From: Muriicola sp. Z0-33
GTDB taxonomy: Bacteria; Bacteroidota; Bacteroidia; Flavobacteriales; Flavobacteriaceae
Length of the DNA: 64,000 bases
Assembly: GCF_026126425.1 (NCBI RefSeq)
Contig: NZ_JAFMPW010000004.1
Span: 62,001 to 126,000 of the forward strand
Reading direction: 5' to 3'
Under the pieces are notes generated by a model, which made no database searches, had not been told where the DNA came from, and saw nothing but the letters and a program-made list of their open reading frames with translations. Of the stretch, positions 1-9,772 are shown one piece after another. Position 1 is the first letter of the stretch. Each line of letters begins with the position of its first letter. The translations under genes and the position numbers were made by a program.

Positions 1-401
1 TCGTTATACTTAAAATAAGAATGAGAAATGTTCCATTTGGGCAGTATATTGGTCAACAGGGTATGAGTGGCTCCAAAAATACTCCGCGCAGCTATAATAT
101 GGTCTCCACTATTCAGTAAAGCAGCAAAAGTGGAAAATACAGCAGCCATCCCGGAAGCAAAGGCAAAGCCACTTTCGGCTCCTTCCATACGGCATACTTT
201 ATCTATAAACTCGGTCGTATTTGGATTGGCATACCTGGAATATATATTGCGTTCTTTTTCTTCCGCAAATGAAGCGCGCATGTCCTCCGCATCTTCAAAA
301 ACAAAGCTTGAGCTTAGGTATATGGGACTGGAATGTTCCATATACTGGGATCTTTCCATTTGTCCTCTTACTGCAATTGTTTCGAATTTCTCTTTCTTCA
401 T
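1..401 (-). CDS. metZ: O-succinylhomoserine/O-acetylhomoserine sulfhydrylase, MetZ-like (3' end cut by window)
   Basis: The reverse strand stays open from an ATG at 399-401 to the left edge and encodes about 133 residues of a Cys/Met-metabolism PLP enzyme. It starts MKKEKFETIAVRGQ and contains the family patterns SPIYLSSSFVFEDAEDM, NIYSRYANPN and FASGMAAVFS, the N-terminal third of a MetZ/MetB-type fold. The PLP lysine would lie outside the window. Such enzymes make homocysteine (or cystathionine) from activated homoserine. It follows the acetyltransferase/aspartokinase/homoserine dehydrogenase fusion by 81 bp on the same strand and probably shares its transcript. The exact substrate cannot be decided from this part alone. 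Confidence 0.85.
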   Translation of the reverse strand, partial: MKKEKFETIAVRGQMERSQYMEHSSPIYLSSSFVFEDAEDMRASFAEEKERNIYSRYANPNTTEFIDKVCRMEGAESGFAFASGMAAVFSTFAALLNSGDHIIAARSIFGATHTLLTNILPKWNISHSYFKYN

Positions 402-482
402 TTCTCGTTATAATGAATGCCCGATTGCTCAAAGCATAACTACTATTTTGGTGGCGCGTAATATGACTAAGCCTCCTTTGAT

Positions 483-3400
483 CTAACCTTTCTCTGCAAT
501 TCTCAATACATCTCCAAAAACTCCTCTGGCCGTTACAGCAGCTCCCGCTCCTGCGCCCTGAATAATTAATGGGTGCTCTCCGTAAGACTCCGTATAGATC
601 TCAATGATAGAATCCGAGCCTTTAACCTGACCCAAAGCACTCTCTTTTGGTACAGATACCAATTTAACATCTAATATGCCTTTGTCTTTCTGTAAATCGC
701 CATGTAAATCGCCTACATACCGCAGTACATACTGAGGTTTTTGATTTTTCTTTATTTCATTAAATGTGTCGTCCAGAATATCAAGCTTGTCCAGAAAGTC
801 CTCGGCTGTTCCTTCTCTCAACAACTCAGGAATAAGATTTTGAATTTTTATATCCCCAAATTCATTTTGCAAATCCAGTTCCCGTGCAAGGATCAATAAT
901 TTTCTACCCACGTCATTTCCGGAAAGGTCTTCTCTGGCATCGGGTTCTGTATACCCTTTTTTGATGGCTTCTTTCAGAATAAACGAAAATGGCGCATCTA
1001 CTTCAGAGAACGTATTAAAAATATAACTCAAGGAGCCCGAAAACACCCCTTTTATCCTGGTAATGTTTTCCCCCGAAAGATGCAATAGTTTTATGGTGTC
1101 AATAAGCGGCAAACCGGCCCCAACATTGGTTTCATACAGGTACTGTTTTTGCTTTTTAGCAAGTTCTTCTCTAAGTAACTGATAATAATCGAATCCAAGG
1201 GTATTGGCAATTTTATTAGAGGACACCAGATCAAATCCATTGTCTACAAAATCAAAATAATGAGCAACAAATTCCTCACTAGCCGTATTATCTATAGCGA
1301 TGAGATTTTCTAAATGGTGTTGTTTTGCAAAATCAAAAATCAGTTTATGGGTATAAGGAACACCTTCCTCTTCAATTTCAGACCGCCAATTGTCCGATAC
1401 CCCGTTTTTTCTCAGCAACAGTTTTCTGGAGTTGGCCAGGGCAAATACTTTCAGATGCACCCCTTTTCTTCCTTCAATGGTAGCTGTAGAACGCAAAATC
1501 TGATCTACCAAAGTGCCCCCTACATTACCATGCCCGAAAATTGCAATATTTACCTTCTTACTAATTCCAAAGATTTGCCCATGCATTACATTTACCGCCT
1601 TATGAAGGTCAGATTTCTTTACCACCAGGCTAACATTTTTGCCCGAAATGGTATTATTAAAAAGCAATGGCACTATTTGGTTTTTAATCAGGGCATTGTA
1701 GGGTTTGTGAAAAGTACTTAGATCTTGCCCGACTATAGAGATCACTGAAACATCGTCCACTATACTTATGCTATTTAGATCTTTGGACCTGAAGTCATCT
1801 TCAAATTCAGATTTCAAAGCTTGCCTGGCCCTTTCTGCCTCTTTACTTGCAACTACCAAACCAATACCTCTTTCAGAAGACCCTTGAGAAATAATCCCTA
1901 CATTAATATTACTTTGACTAAGCGCCCTAAAGATTCTTGCGTCCACTCCAATTTTACCAAGCAGCCCTCTGCCCTCAAGATTAATAAGTGCTTCATTCTC
2001 AATAATAGACAATGATTTAATGCCTTCTTTACTGGTCTTGGCACTGATCAGGGTTCCTTCGTTGTCAACGTTAAAGGTATTTAGGATACGTAAAGGGATG
2101 TTCTTTTCTATAAGCGGAATTATCGTCTTGGCATGTAAGATGGTGGCTCCAAAATTTGCCAATTCATTGGCTTCGCCATAAGACAGTTGGGCAATTCTTT
2201 TAGCATCGGGAACAAGATCCGGATTGGCCGTGAATATCCCGTCTACATGACTGTAGTTCTGCAATTCTTCGGCGTCCAAAAAATTAGCTAGTAATGCAGC
2301 GGTATAATTACTTCCATTCCTTCCCAATGTTGTGGTTTCATTTGCGGTATTGGAAGCAATAAAACCAGTGACTATTGGCACTGTTTCATCATCTAACTTA
2401 GAGAATTCTCTCAGTACATTTTCTTTGGAAATCTCTTCCAACAATTTAGCATTTCCAAAGGTACTGTCTGTCTTGATGAGCTTTCTGGAATCCATCAGCT
2501 TGGCATTTACCCCATGACCAATCAAAAGCTTCGTAATCAGTTTGGCAGAAATCAATTCTCCGTAAGACAATACCTGATCTTTTATCTTATCACTATAATC
2601 CCCCAACAATGCAACCCCTTCAAATAATTGAACTAATGCTTTGAACTCAGAGGACAGGTTGACATTTTTAAAGGTATGTTTCTGATAGTTTTCAAAGGCC
2701 TGGAAATCTTCTGTATAGTTTTTACCAAGTGCGGCTTTGTCCAATATATTTAATAATTGGTCCGTTCCCTGTTCCCTGGCAGATAACACCACAGCAATAT
2801 GTTCCCCTGCATTTACCTTTGACGTAATTATTTCTAAAACACGACCGATACCTTCTCCATTCGCAAGAGATTTACCCCCGAACTTGAGGATCTTAATTCT
2901 TTGGTTCTTGCCATTTTTATTAAAAATACCATCAAGTAGTTGCCGCATTTGATCAAATTCTATCAAAAAGGCATCATGACCGTGCAGTGATTGAATCTCA
3001 CCATAGGTAACATTACTATTCGCCTGAGCCAGTTGCTTAAAGGTCTCCTTATTCTCCTTGGCAGTAAAAAAGAGATCTGAATCTACTCCTATGATATGAA
3101 TATTTGTATCGCTCTTTTGGAGTTCCAGAAATGCATCTTCCCCAGACCTGGTAATATCGATAGTCTTGAGCAACTGATTTGTCAACTTATAGGCCGATAG
3201 TTGAAAACGTTCTTGTAGCTTCTTACCATGGTGCGTTAACCAACTTTCTACATTAAAAACTTGTAACTCACTATTGGTGCTACGCTGAAAGCGCTCTTTA
3301 AAAGATTCTGGTGTTCTGTAACAAAGCATGGCATGCATCCTGGCATCATGAACAGGATTTTTTGAGTTCACAAGAAATTGTTCCTGAATCTGACAATTTG

Positions 3401-3887
3401 CAATCAACCAATCCGTAGACTTCCAGTCAGAAGCAACCGGGATGAGATGTTTAATCAGATTAGGATTTAAGGCAGCCATCTCCCAGGCTATTCCTCCCCC
3501 CAGAGAACCTCCAATGACAGCATAGAGTTTAGAAACCTCTAATTTATCGAGCGCGCGCAGAAATATTCTGGCGATATCTCCTGCAACAAAATCCTTATAA
3601 TTTTCTATAACAAACCCATCATAACCGTTCCCGGGAATATTAAAAGCCAGAATAGTGTATTTCTTAGTGTCTATACACTGTCCGTCGCCGATTATTGACG
3701 ACCACCACCCCTCTGGTCCGGTAACGTTAGAGTTCCCGGTAAGTGCATGGTTGACTACCACAATTGGGGCCGTATGCAATTCTTTACCGAAAAGTTCATA
3801 AGACAGTTGAATGTCCTGGGTAACTCCACTTATAGTAGTATAACCGGGGATATTTAACTGCTCTAGCAAGGAGATTGTTTCTTTCAT
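483..3887 (-). CDS. Fused homoserine O-acetyltransferase / aspartokinase / homoserine dehydrogenase
   Basis: This protein of about 1134 residues joins three aspartate-family activities. Residues about 1-320 are a MetX-type alpha/beta hydrolase: NHALTGNSNV, GPEGWW, the nucleophile elbow GGSLGG (Ser about 128), an acid in GVDSDLFF and HGHDAFL with the catalytic His. Residues about 330-780 are aspartokinase, opening with KILKFGGKSLANG and followed by ACT-like regulatory sequence. Residues about 785-1134 are homoserine dehydrogenase: the nucleotide loop IFGHGNVGG, VSSNKIAN, GAGLPLIDT and EPDAREDLSGNDVGRK. Only aspartate-semialdehyde dehydrogenase is missing between aspartate and O-acetylhomoserine. 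The ATG at 3887 is preferred to an in-frame TTG 33 bases upstream. It lies between metY and metZ, downstream of the SAM riboswitch. Confidence 0.92.
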   Translation of the reverse strand: MKETISLLEQLNIPGYTTISGVTQDIQLSYELFGKELHTAPIVVVNHALTGNSNVTGPEGWWSSIIGDGQCIDTKKYTILAFNIPGNGYDGFVIENYKDFVAGDIARIFLRALDKLEVSKLYAVIGGSLGGGIAWEMAALNPNLIKHLIPVASDWKSTDWLIANCQIQEQFLVNSKNPVHDARMHAMLCYRTPESFKERFQRSTNSELQVFNVESWLTHHGKKLQERFQLSAYKLTNQLLKTIDITRSGEDAFLELQKSDTNIHIIGVDSDLFFTAKENKETFKQLAQANSNVTYGEIQSLHGHDAFLIEFDQMRQLLDGIFNKNGKNQRIKILKFGGKSLANGEGIGRVLEIITSKVNAGEHIAVVLSAREQGTDQLLNILDKAALGKNYTEDFQAFENYQKHTFKNVNLSSEFKALVQLFEGVALLGDYSDKIKDQVLSYGELISAKLITKLLIGHGVNAKLMDSRKLIKTDSTFGNAKLLEEISKENVLREFSKLDDETVPIVTGFIASNTANETTTLGRNGSNYTAALLANFLDAEELQNYSHVDGIFTANPDLVPDAKRIAQLSYGEANELANFGATILHAKTIIPLIEKNIPLRILNTFNVDNEGTLISAKTSKEGIKSLSIIENEALINLEGRGLLGKIGVDARIFRALSQSNINVGIISQGSSERGIGLVVASKEAERARQALKSEFEDDFRSKDLNSISIVDDVSVISIVGQDLSTFHKPYNALIKNQIVPLLFNNTISGKNVSLVVKKSDLHKAVNVMHGQIFGISKKVNIAIFGHGNVGGTLVDQILRSTATIEGRKGVHLKVFALANSRKLLLRKNGVSDNWRSEIEEEGVPYTHKLIFDFAKQHHLENLIAIDNTASEEFVAHYFDFVDNGFDLVSSNKIANTLGFDYYQLLREELAKKQKQYLYETNVGAGLPLIDTIKLLHLSGENITRIKGVFSGSLSYIFNTFSEVDAPFSFILKEAIKKGYTEPDAREDLSGNDVGRKLLILARELDLQNEFGDIKIQNLIPELLREGTAEDFLDKLDILDDTFNEIKKNQKPQYVLRYVGDLHGDLQKDKGILDVKLVSVPKESALGQVKGSDSIIEIYTESYGEHPLIIQGAGAGAAVTARGVFGDVLRIAEKG

Positions 3888-3965
3888 GATAACATGTTCT
3901 GAGTCGGGCGCTGTAGCCAATATCTCTATTTTAAACTAAAGCGCCCGTTCATACATTTATAGATT

Positions 3966-5258
3966 TTAAGCCAAAACGGAGGCATCTATTGTGGCAAAAG
4001 CCTGTTCAAGATCGCTCTTGAGATCTTCCAGGTCTTCCAAGCCTACAGATAATCTTATAAGGTCTTTGGTTACTCCTGTAGATTCCTGCGATGCATCATC
4101 CAATTGTTGGTGGGTAGTGCTGGCAGGATGTATAATTAGGGATTTTGTATCACCAATATTAGCCAGGAGTGAGAATATCTTGGTTTCATCTGCGATTTTT
4201 TTGGCAGAATCAAAGCCTCCCTTTACTCCAAAGGTAACCAGGCCACTTTGACCATTAGGCAGATACGCTTCGGCCTGCGCATTGTACTTACTGGATTTTA
4301 ATCCTGGGTAATTTACCCATGTCACCTCTTTTCGTTGTTCTAACCATTGAGCGAGCTCCAGGGCATTCTTGCTATGTTGCTTCATGCGCACCGCGAGAGT
4401 TTCCAGGCCTTGAATAATCTGAAATGCATTAAACGGACTTAAGCAACCTCCAAAATCCCTAAGTCCTTCTATTCTGACTTTCGCAATAAATGCGGCAGGA
4501 CCCAAAGCGTCATGATAAACCAAACCGTGATATCCTGGAGAAGGTTCAGTAAATTCGGGGAATTTACCATTTGCCCAGTCGAATGTTCCGGCATCAATTA
4601 TAGCTCCTCCCAGGGCGGTACCATTTCCATTGACATATTTTGTCAGTGAATGAATTACAATGTTTGCACCGTGTTCTATTGGGTTTAAAAGGGCCGGAGT
4701 AGCCACAGTATTGTCTACAATAAATGGGATTTTGGCTGCTTTGGCTTCGGCAGAAATAGCTTTAAGATCTAAAACATCCAATTTAGGGTTCCCAACAGAT
4801 TCTACGAAAATAGCTCTGGTATTTTCCTTTACGGCCTTTCCAAAATTTGTAGGATCCGAAGGATCTACAAAGGTAGTTGTAATACCCAATCTCGGTAAGG
4901 TAACGTCCAGTAAATTATAGGTGCCACCGTATAAACTATTGGAAGCAACTATATGATCTCCTGCCTTCAGCATCACCAATAGCACCGCATTTGTGGCGGC
5001 GGTCCCGGATGCTGTCACTACAGAGGCTATACCTCCTTCCAGGGCTGCAAGCCGTTGCTCAAGGATATCATTGGTCGGGTTATTAATCCTAGTATAAATA
5101 TTCCCGAATTCTGCCAGAGAAAAAAGATTTGCCGCATGGTCCGAATCATTAAATACGTAAGCGGTACTTTGATAAATAGGTACTGCACGGGTGCCACCAG
5201 TTACATCGGTGTCATGGCCTGCATGTAAGGCGTTGGTAGAAAATTTTTGTTCACTCAT
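3966..5258 (-). CDS. metY: O-acetylhomoserine sulfhydrylase (MetY), PLP enzyme
   Basis: The 430-residue product is a full-length O-acetylhomoserine aminocarboxypropyltransferase. It uses O-acetylhomoserine and sulfide to make homocysteine. It begins FSTNALHAGHDTDVTGGTRAVPIYQSTA in the usual MetY form (quoted in part here), has the IYTRINNPTNDILEQRLAALEGG region, and carries the PLP lysine in HSLTKYVNGNG. The length suits MetY (about 430) better than MetB (about 380). It is the first gene after the SAM-I riboswitch and is followed by the fusion that supplies its substrate, so it probably heads a SAM-repressed operon. Confidence 0.95.
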   Translation of the reverse strand: MSEQKFSTNALHAGHDTDVTGGTRAVPIYQSTAYVFNDSDHAANLFSLAEFGNIYTRINNPTNDILEQRLAALEGGIASVVTASGTAATNAVLLVMLKAGDHIVASNSLYGGTYNLLDVTLPRLGITTTFVDPSDPTNFGKAVKENTRAIFVESVGNPKLDVLDLKAISAEAKAAKIPFIVDNTVATPALLNPIEHGANIVIHSLTKYVNGNGTALGGAIIDAGTFDWANGKFPEFTEPSPGYHGLVYHDALGPAAFIAKVRIEGLRDFGGCLSPFNAFQIIQGLETLAVRMKQHSKNALELAQWLEQRKEVTWVNYPGLKSSKYNAQAEAYLPNGQSGLVTFGVKGGFDSAKKIADETKIFSLLANIGDTKSLIIHPASTTHQQLDDASQESTGVTKDLIRLSVGLEDLEDLKSDLEQAFATIDASVLA

Positions 5259-5375
5259 GATGTATTTTTTTTAGTTAATTATACTTTAATCCAGCTCATA
5301 CCAGAATTGCTAAAATGCAATTAGTTAAAATGAAGAAGTTAGAAAGAAGGTATAATTACGGATATGATCCTGTGT

Positions 5376-5498
5376 GTTATCTGCCACCTTAAATAGTGAT
5401 AGAATGTAGCACCTTCTTTGGTCCCGGTTAGTTGCAGGGGAATACAAAGGGTTGCTAAGGTTTCAAAGGGTCTATTCCCTCCACCTTTCTTGATAACT
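5376..5498 (-). promoter_or_regulatory. SAM-I (S-box) riboswitch ahead of metY
   Basis: Read on the minus strand, the leader has the S-box core in order: GTTATCAAG, AAGGTGGAGGGA, GACCCTTTGAAACC, TTAGCAACC, GGTGCTA and GGTGGCAGATAAC. The outer helix P1 forms between GTTATC near 5491-5496 and GATAAC near 5376-5381. The aptamer lies about 120 bases upstream of the metY start and just after a TAnnTTTG promoter element. S-box RNAs bind S-adenosylmethionine and shut off methionine synthesis. I see no clear GC-rich terminator with a U-tract between the aptamer and the start codon, so control could act on translation or through a weak terminator. Confidence 0.93.
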
Positions 5499-5526
5499 TT
5501 TCAGTAAGTGTTTGAACTTGGAAAGC

Positions 5527-5534
5527 CAAATATA
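5527..5534 (-). promoter_or_regulatory. -7 promoter element of the metY operon
   Basis: On the minus strand this reads TATATTTG, an exact match to the Bacteroidota -7 consensus TAnnTTTG. It lies about 30 bases upstream of the riboswitch, which puts the start site at about 5520 and the whole aptamer in the leader. I could not assign a convincing -33 TTG element at the usual spacing. Confidence 0.6.
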
Positions 5535-5573
5535 GGAATAGAAAAATTGAATTTCCTAAACTTTTAGTAAATT

Positions 5574-6830
5574 TTATAGATTAAAGGCCTTTTTTATGGG
5601 TTGAATCATGTCTAATTTCTCCCAAGTAAATAATTCTACCTCCTTCTCTACCCTACCATTATAAGGAGATTCAAAAACTTTTGACACTGTAATTGGTTCT
5701 CTCCCCATATGCCCGTAAGCAGCTGATTCCAAATAAATTGGGTTGCGTAGTTTTAGTCTTTCCTCAATGGCAAAAGGTCTCATATCAAAAAGGTCTGCTA
5801 CCTTTTCAGCAATTTGGCCATCGGTCATATCCACATTTGAAGAACCGTAGGTATCTACATAAATTGAGGTAGGCTCTACTACTCCAATTGCATAACTAAG
5901 TTGTAAAAGTATTTCGTCTGCCACTCCTGCCGCTACAAGGTTCTTTGCAGCATGCCTGGCCGCATATGCTGCACTCCGGTCTACTTTACTTGGATCTTTA
6001 CCACTAAAGGCTCCTCCTCCGTGAGCACCTTTCCCTCCGTAAGTATCCACGATGATCTTTCTTCCGGTCAGGCCAGAATCTCCATGAGGTCCTCCTATCA
6101 CAAACTTACCTGTCGGATTTATGTGATAGGTAATATCACTATTAAACAGGACCTGGATGGCCTCAGGAAGCCGTTCTTTTACCCTGGGAATTAAAATGGA
6201 AATGATATCCTCCTTAATTTTCGAAAGCATTTTGGCATCATCCTCATCAAAGTCATCATGCTGAGTGGAAATCACAATGGTGTCTATACGCTGTGGAATA
6301 TTATCATCGGAGTATTCAATAGTGACTTGCGATTTCGCATCCGGCCTTAAATAGGTAATCTCGTTGTTCTCTCGCCTTAGCAGCGCCAATTCCTGCAATA
6401 TCTTATGAGAAATGTCTAACGCCAAAGGCATATAATTCTCAGTCTCACTAGTAGCATAACCAAACATCATTCCCTGATCTCCGGCACCCTGTTCTTCCTT
6501 AGCGCCCCTATCTACCCCCTGATTAATTTCCTGAGATTGTTCGTGTATAAGAGAGACAACACCACAGGAGTCGCCGCTAAACTGATATTCTCCCTTTGTA
6601 TATCCTATATTGTTGATGACTTCCCTGGCAATCTGCTGCAAATCCACATAGGTATGACTCTTAACTTCCCCAGCGAGTACTACCTGCCCGGTCGTGACCA
6701 GCGTTTCACAGGCTACCTTACTATCTGGATCAAAGGCGAGAAAGTTATCCAATAGCGCATCACTGATCTGGTCTGCAACTTTATCTGGGTGTCCTTCACT
6801 AACGGATTCGGATGTAAATAAATAGGCCAT
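5574..6830 (-). CDS. metK: S-adenosylmethionine synthetase
   Basis: The 418-residue protein makes S-adenosylmethionine from methionine and ATP. It has [21 protein letters not shown] at the N-terminus, [12 protein letters not shown] in the middle, [20 protein letters not shown], and [19 protein letters not shown], the standard signatures of the family. I chose the ATG at 6830 because family members start [10 protein letters not shown]; an upstream ATG would add six unconserved residues. It lies just upstream of the SAM-riboswitch operon on the same strand, but the promoter and riboswitch sit between them, so metK itself appears not to be under this riboswitch. Confidence 0.97.
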   Translation of the reverse strand: MAYLFTSESVSEGHPDKVADQISDALLDNFLAFDPDSKVACETLVTTGQVVLAGEVKSHTYVDLQQIAREVINNIGYTKGEYQFSGDSCGVVSLIHEQSQEINQGVDRGAKEEQGAGDQGMMFGYATSETENYMPLALDISHKILQELALLRRENNEITYLRPDAKSQVTIEYSDDNIPQRIDTIVISTQHDDFDEDDAKMLSKIKEDIISILIPRVKERLPEAIQVLFNSDITYHINPTGKFVIGGPHGDSGLTGRKIIVDTYGGKGAHGGGAFSGKDPSKVDRSAAYAARHAAKNLVAAGVADEILLQLSYAIGVVEPTSIYVDTYGSSNVDMTDGQIAEKVADLFDMRPFAIEERLKLRNPIYLESAAYGHMGREPITVSKVFESPYNGRVEKEVELFTWEKLDMIQPIKKAFNL

Positions 6831-7040
6831 TGCTAAATGTATTATCAAGAAAAGAATTCCGAAAACCTATTAAGGGAGATAAAACAAAAACCTAAAAACT
6901 CTGTGAAGGCTGTTTTAGCATTTTTAATGAGGTTGCAATCAGTCAAATCCTTCCTCGAAAATTTCAAGAACCAAAAATATGAAAATAGTTTGGGATGCTT
7001 TCCATTTTACAAAAAATTAACCTTCTTGTCAATGCCCTCA

Positions 7041-9728
7041 TTAAAGATCGTACTTGATAGTGAACATAAAGTATCTGGGTTGCACAAAATACTCATAGGT
7101 GCCAATTAAATTGTCAGAAAAAGAATCTTGCCTGATTGAAGTAGTATTTAATAGGTTTAAACCAGATAAAATAAATTCCCACGGACTGTCCTCTTTCTGA
7201 TAATATAGCGCTGCATTCAGAAAATCGTAATTACTCCTGGTCCCTCCATCGCGATTCTTATAATTATTGTATTGATAGTCCGCGGTAAAGCTGAAGTTTT
7301 TCAGAAAGTACGCTTCAATATTTGCAAAAGGCCTGTTGGTTACAAAATTGTTGGCAATGGAGTTGCTGGAATAGTCATTCCAGATTTTTTCATAGCCAAT
7401 TTCCACATTTGGAGCTTCTTTAAATCGGGTCTCCAATGACAATCTGTAGTTCTGCGTAAAAGACCTGTTGAAGTCGGCCAAACCGTCAATCTGATTATTG
7501 TTCTTGCCGTATGCCAAAGTAGCCCTCAGGCTGGCTTTCCACAATGGGAATTTTCGCTCATATTGTCCATAGCCAGAAAAGGTCTCATTGGGCAAACTTA
7601 TATTGATGGGTGTAGACAGCACATCCAGACCCTGAAAGCTTATGGCATTTCCAACTGCATCATAGCGCTTTTGATAGTTCAGGCCGGCATTGATATTAGT
7701 AAAATTAAACATACTAAAGTTGAAATAATTCAGCGCAAAACTGTGATACCAGGCGTTTCTGAGATTCGTATTCCCTTCAAACAAGCTATTGTATCCCATT
7801 AACTGCAGGGCCGGAGAAAAACTTTGAATGTCAGCAAATTCGGCTTGGAGCGCATAATTAAATTGAAGACTCTGAGAACTGTTAAACTGATACTTAGCCC
7901 TTAGTCTGGGTAACAGGAGGGTCTTATCAAGTTCAAAAACTTCATCTCTTTGTTGATTTTCGGTATCGTATATATGGAAACTAATCCCTGGGCTTAAGGT
8001 TAATTTTCCAAGTTTAATACGGTATCCAAGCCCAAAATAAGTATCCAGGAAGTTAAAGTTAGAAAGGTTATTAAAGCTATTGTCCAGGTAAGGTAGTGAG
8101 CTGCCATCCTGAAAATATTCCTCTAATCCAGATCGCAACCTTTGCCCGTTTACAGCCGTACCCATAGTAAAGCTTATATGGTTGGTTTTGTTCAATACCC
8201 GATAATAATTAAACTCCAGGTCTAGTTTGTTGGTTTGAACAGTTTCTTCCTGAAATAAGCCAAAAGGACTCGTACCCTGAAGAGGTATACTGCCAATAAA
8301 AGGTGCAGCAGTGCTTAATAAATTGTATTCGGGACGTTGTTCTTTATACAGGTAATTGCTTTCCAGTGAAAACACATTATCATCATCCTTGGCGTAATAG
8401 GCGCTAAATGTTTGTTCAACCGAAAAGGGATCTCTGGAACTAATAGATACGATATCATTGCTTACTGTTCCAAAATCCGAGTTAGAGCGATTGTCATCTG
8501 TAATTCTTGATCCTTTAACAAAACCATCATAGTTTACATACCATTTTGAGTTTGGAGTAAACGTGGCAGAAAGCTTTAGAAGCATTGAGGTATTTTCTTG
8601 TAAGGTATTGGAAATAAGACGTTCCTCATTATTTCCATCTTCTCTTATATAAGTGCGATCAGAGCGGCTTGAAATATCTGTATCAGTCGCTGATAAAATA
8701 CCAAATCCACCAAAGTTTATTTTGTTGTTGGGTTTGTAACTGAAATTGAGGGCTGCCAAACGAGAAATGATATTTTCCGCACGGTTATTTTGAATCAGAG
8801 ATAGGCCTATATCGTCCCCGGATAAATTTATGGAAGATCCGGACCTTTGACCCAAACTGGCCAGGCCACCATTAAATCTGAAATAATCTTGTAGCGTAAA
8901 TGACTGTTCTCCTATATTATTGAGATCTCCGATAAAATTAACACTCGTTTTTGGTGAATAATAGAAAACATTGGGGTGTGCTAAATATCTGTCGTCAGGA
9001 CCTAATCCGCCGGAAATGTCGCCAAACCACAAATTCTTTTTTCCCTCTTTGAGTTTAATATTCAATGCAATATCGTCACTATCGCTAACACCGCTAAGTG
9101 GACCAATTTCATTGTAATCTCTCAGCACCTGGACCTTATCCACTGCATTGGCCGGGATATTTTTAGTAGCCATTTTAGTATCTCCGTCAAAAAACTCTTT
9201 GCCCTCTACAAGCAGCTTGCTCACATCTTTGCCCTGTACTTTTATCTGCCCTTCATCATCTACTTCAAAACCTGGTAATTGCTCTAGAACTTGTTCTAGT
9301 TTCCGTTCTTTACCGCTTGTAAAGGCATCGGTTTTATAAGTGATTGTATCCCCTGAAATGCTGACTGGTAATTCCTGAATTAATTCTACTTCATCCAATT
9401 GATCCGGAGAAGGTTTAAGAACAATGTTCTGACTAAGGTCTTTTTCAGCACGAATAGATTTTTCCCAGGATTGATAACCCAGGTAACTGGCCCGCAGCAG
9501 ATAAAGGCTGTCTTTCTTCAAATGCAATTTATAACGCCCCTCTGCATCTGAAATGCCATAAGACGCAATGGCGTTCGTATTCGGGTTTATAGCTATGACA
9601 TTAGAAAGTTCCAGAGGGTTGTTGATAGAATCTGATACACGACCAATTAAGGTCACCTGTTGGGCCCTTGCTGATTGGCAGAGGCATCCTAGTCCCAAAA
9701 TCAGGGATACTATTAATATTCTGTTCAT
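7041..9728 (-). CDS. Outer-membrane beta-barrel protein with carboxypeptidase-like N-domain (TonB-receptor-like)
   Basis: The 895-residue product begins with a signal peptide ending near SARAQ. Residues about 24-100 form a CarboxypepD_reg-like beta-sandwich (LIGRVSDSINNPLELSNVIA). A plug-like domain follows (ISGDTITYKTDAF, LEQLPGFEVDDEGQIKVQGKDV, VEGKEFFDGDTKMA, VDKVQVLRDY), then a long beta-barrel rich in aromatic residues ending at FTIKYDL. It resembles the outer membrane beta-barrel family related to TonB-dependent receptors, which import substrates or export peptides. It follows a GLPGLI-family gene by 44 bp, a pairing often seen in flavobacteria. The substrate is unknown. Confidence 0.85.
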   Translation of the reverse strand: MNRILIVSLILGLGCLCQSARAQQVTLIGRVSDSINNPLELSNVIAINPNTNAIASYGISDAEGRYKLHLKKDSLYLLRASYLGYQSWEKSIRAEKDLSQNIVLKPSPDQLDEVELIQELPVSISGDTITYKTDAFTSGKERKLEQVLEQLPGFEVDDEGQIKVQGKDVSKLLVEGKEFFDGDTKMATKNIPANAVDKVQVLRDYNEIGPLSGVSDSDDIALNIKLKEGKKNLWFGDISGGLGPDDRYLAHPNVFYYSPKTSVNFIGDLNNIGEQSFTLQDYFRFNGGLASLGQRSGSSINLSGDDIGLSLIQNNRAENIISRLAALNFSYKPNNKINFGGFGILSATDTDISSRSDRTYIREDGNNEERLISNTLQENTSMLLKLSATFTPNSKWYVNYDGFVKGSRITDDNRSNSDFGTVSNDIVSISSRDPFSVEQTFSAYYAKDDDNVFSLESNYLYKEQRPEYNLLSTAAPFIGSIPLQGTSPFGLFQEETVQTNKLDLEFNYYRVLNKTNHISFTMGTAVNGQRLRSGLEEYFQDGSSLPYLDNSFNNLSNFNFLDTYFGLGYRIKLGKLTLSPGISFHIYDTENQQRDEVFELDKTLLLPRLRAKYQFNSSQSLQFNYALQAEFADIQSFSPALQLMGYNSLFEGNTNLRNAWYHSFALNYFNFSMFNFTNINAGLNYQKRYDAVGNAISFQGLDVLSTPINISLPNETFSGYGQYERKFPLWKASLRATLAYGKNNNQIDGLADFNRSFTQNYRLSLETRFKEAPNVEIGYEKIWNDYSSNSIANNFVTNRPFANIEAYFLKNFSFTADYQYNNYKNRDGGTRSNYDFLNAALYYQKEDSPWEFILSGLNLLNTTSIRQDSFSDNLIGTYEYFVQPRYFMFTIKYDL

Positions 9729-9772
9729 TTTTTGATTGATGCTATTTGCGGATACCCCCGCCCGTACATATT

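Noticed and set aside
67-486. A rightward reading frame of 139 codons at the left edge
   Set aside because: It lies opposite the metZ-like coding sequence, whose protein motifs are clear; the rightward product resembles nothing.
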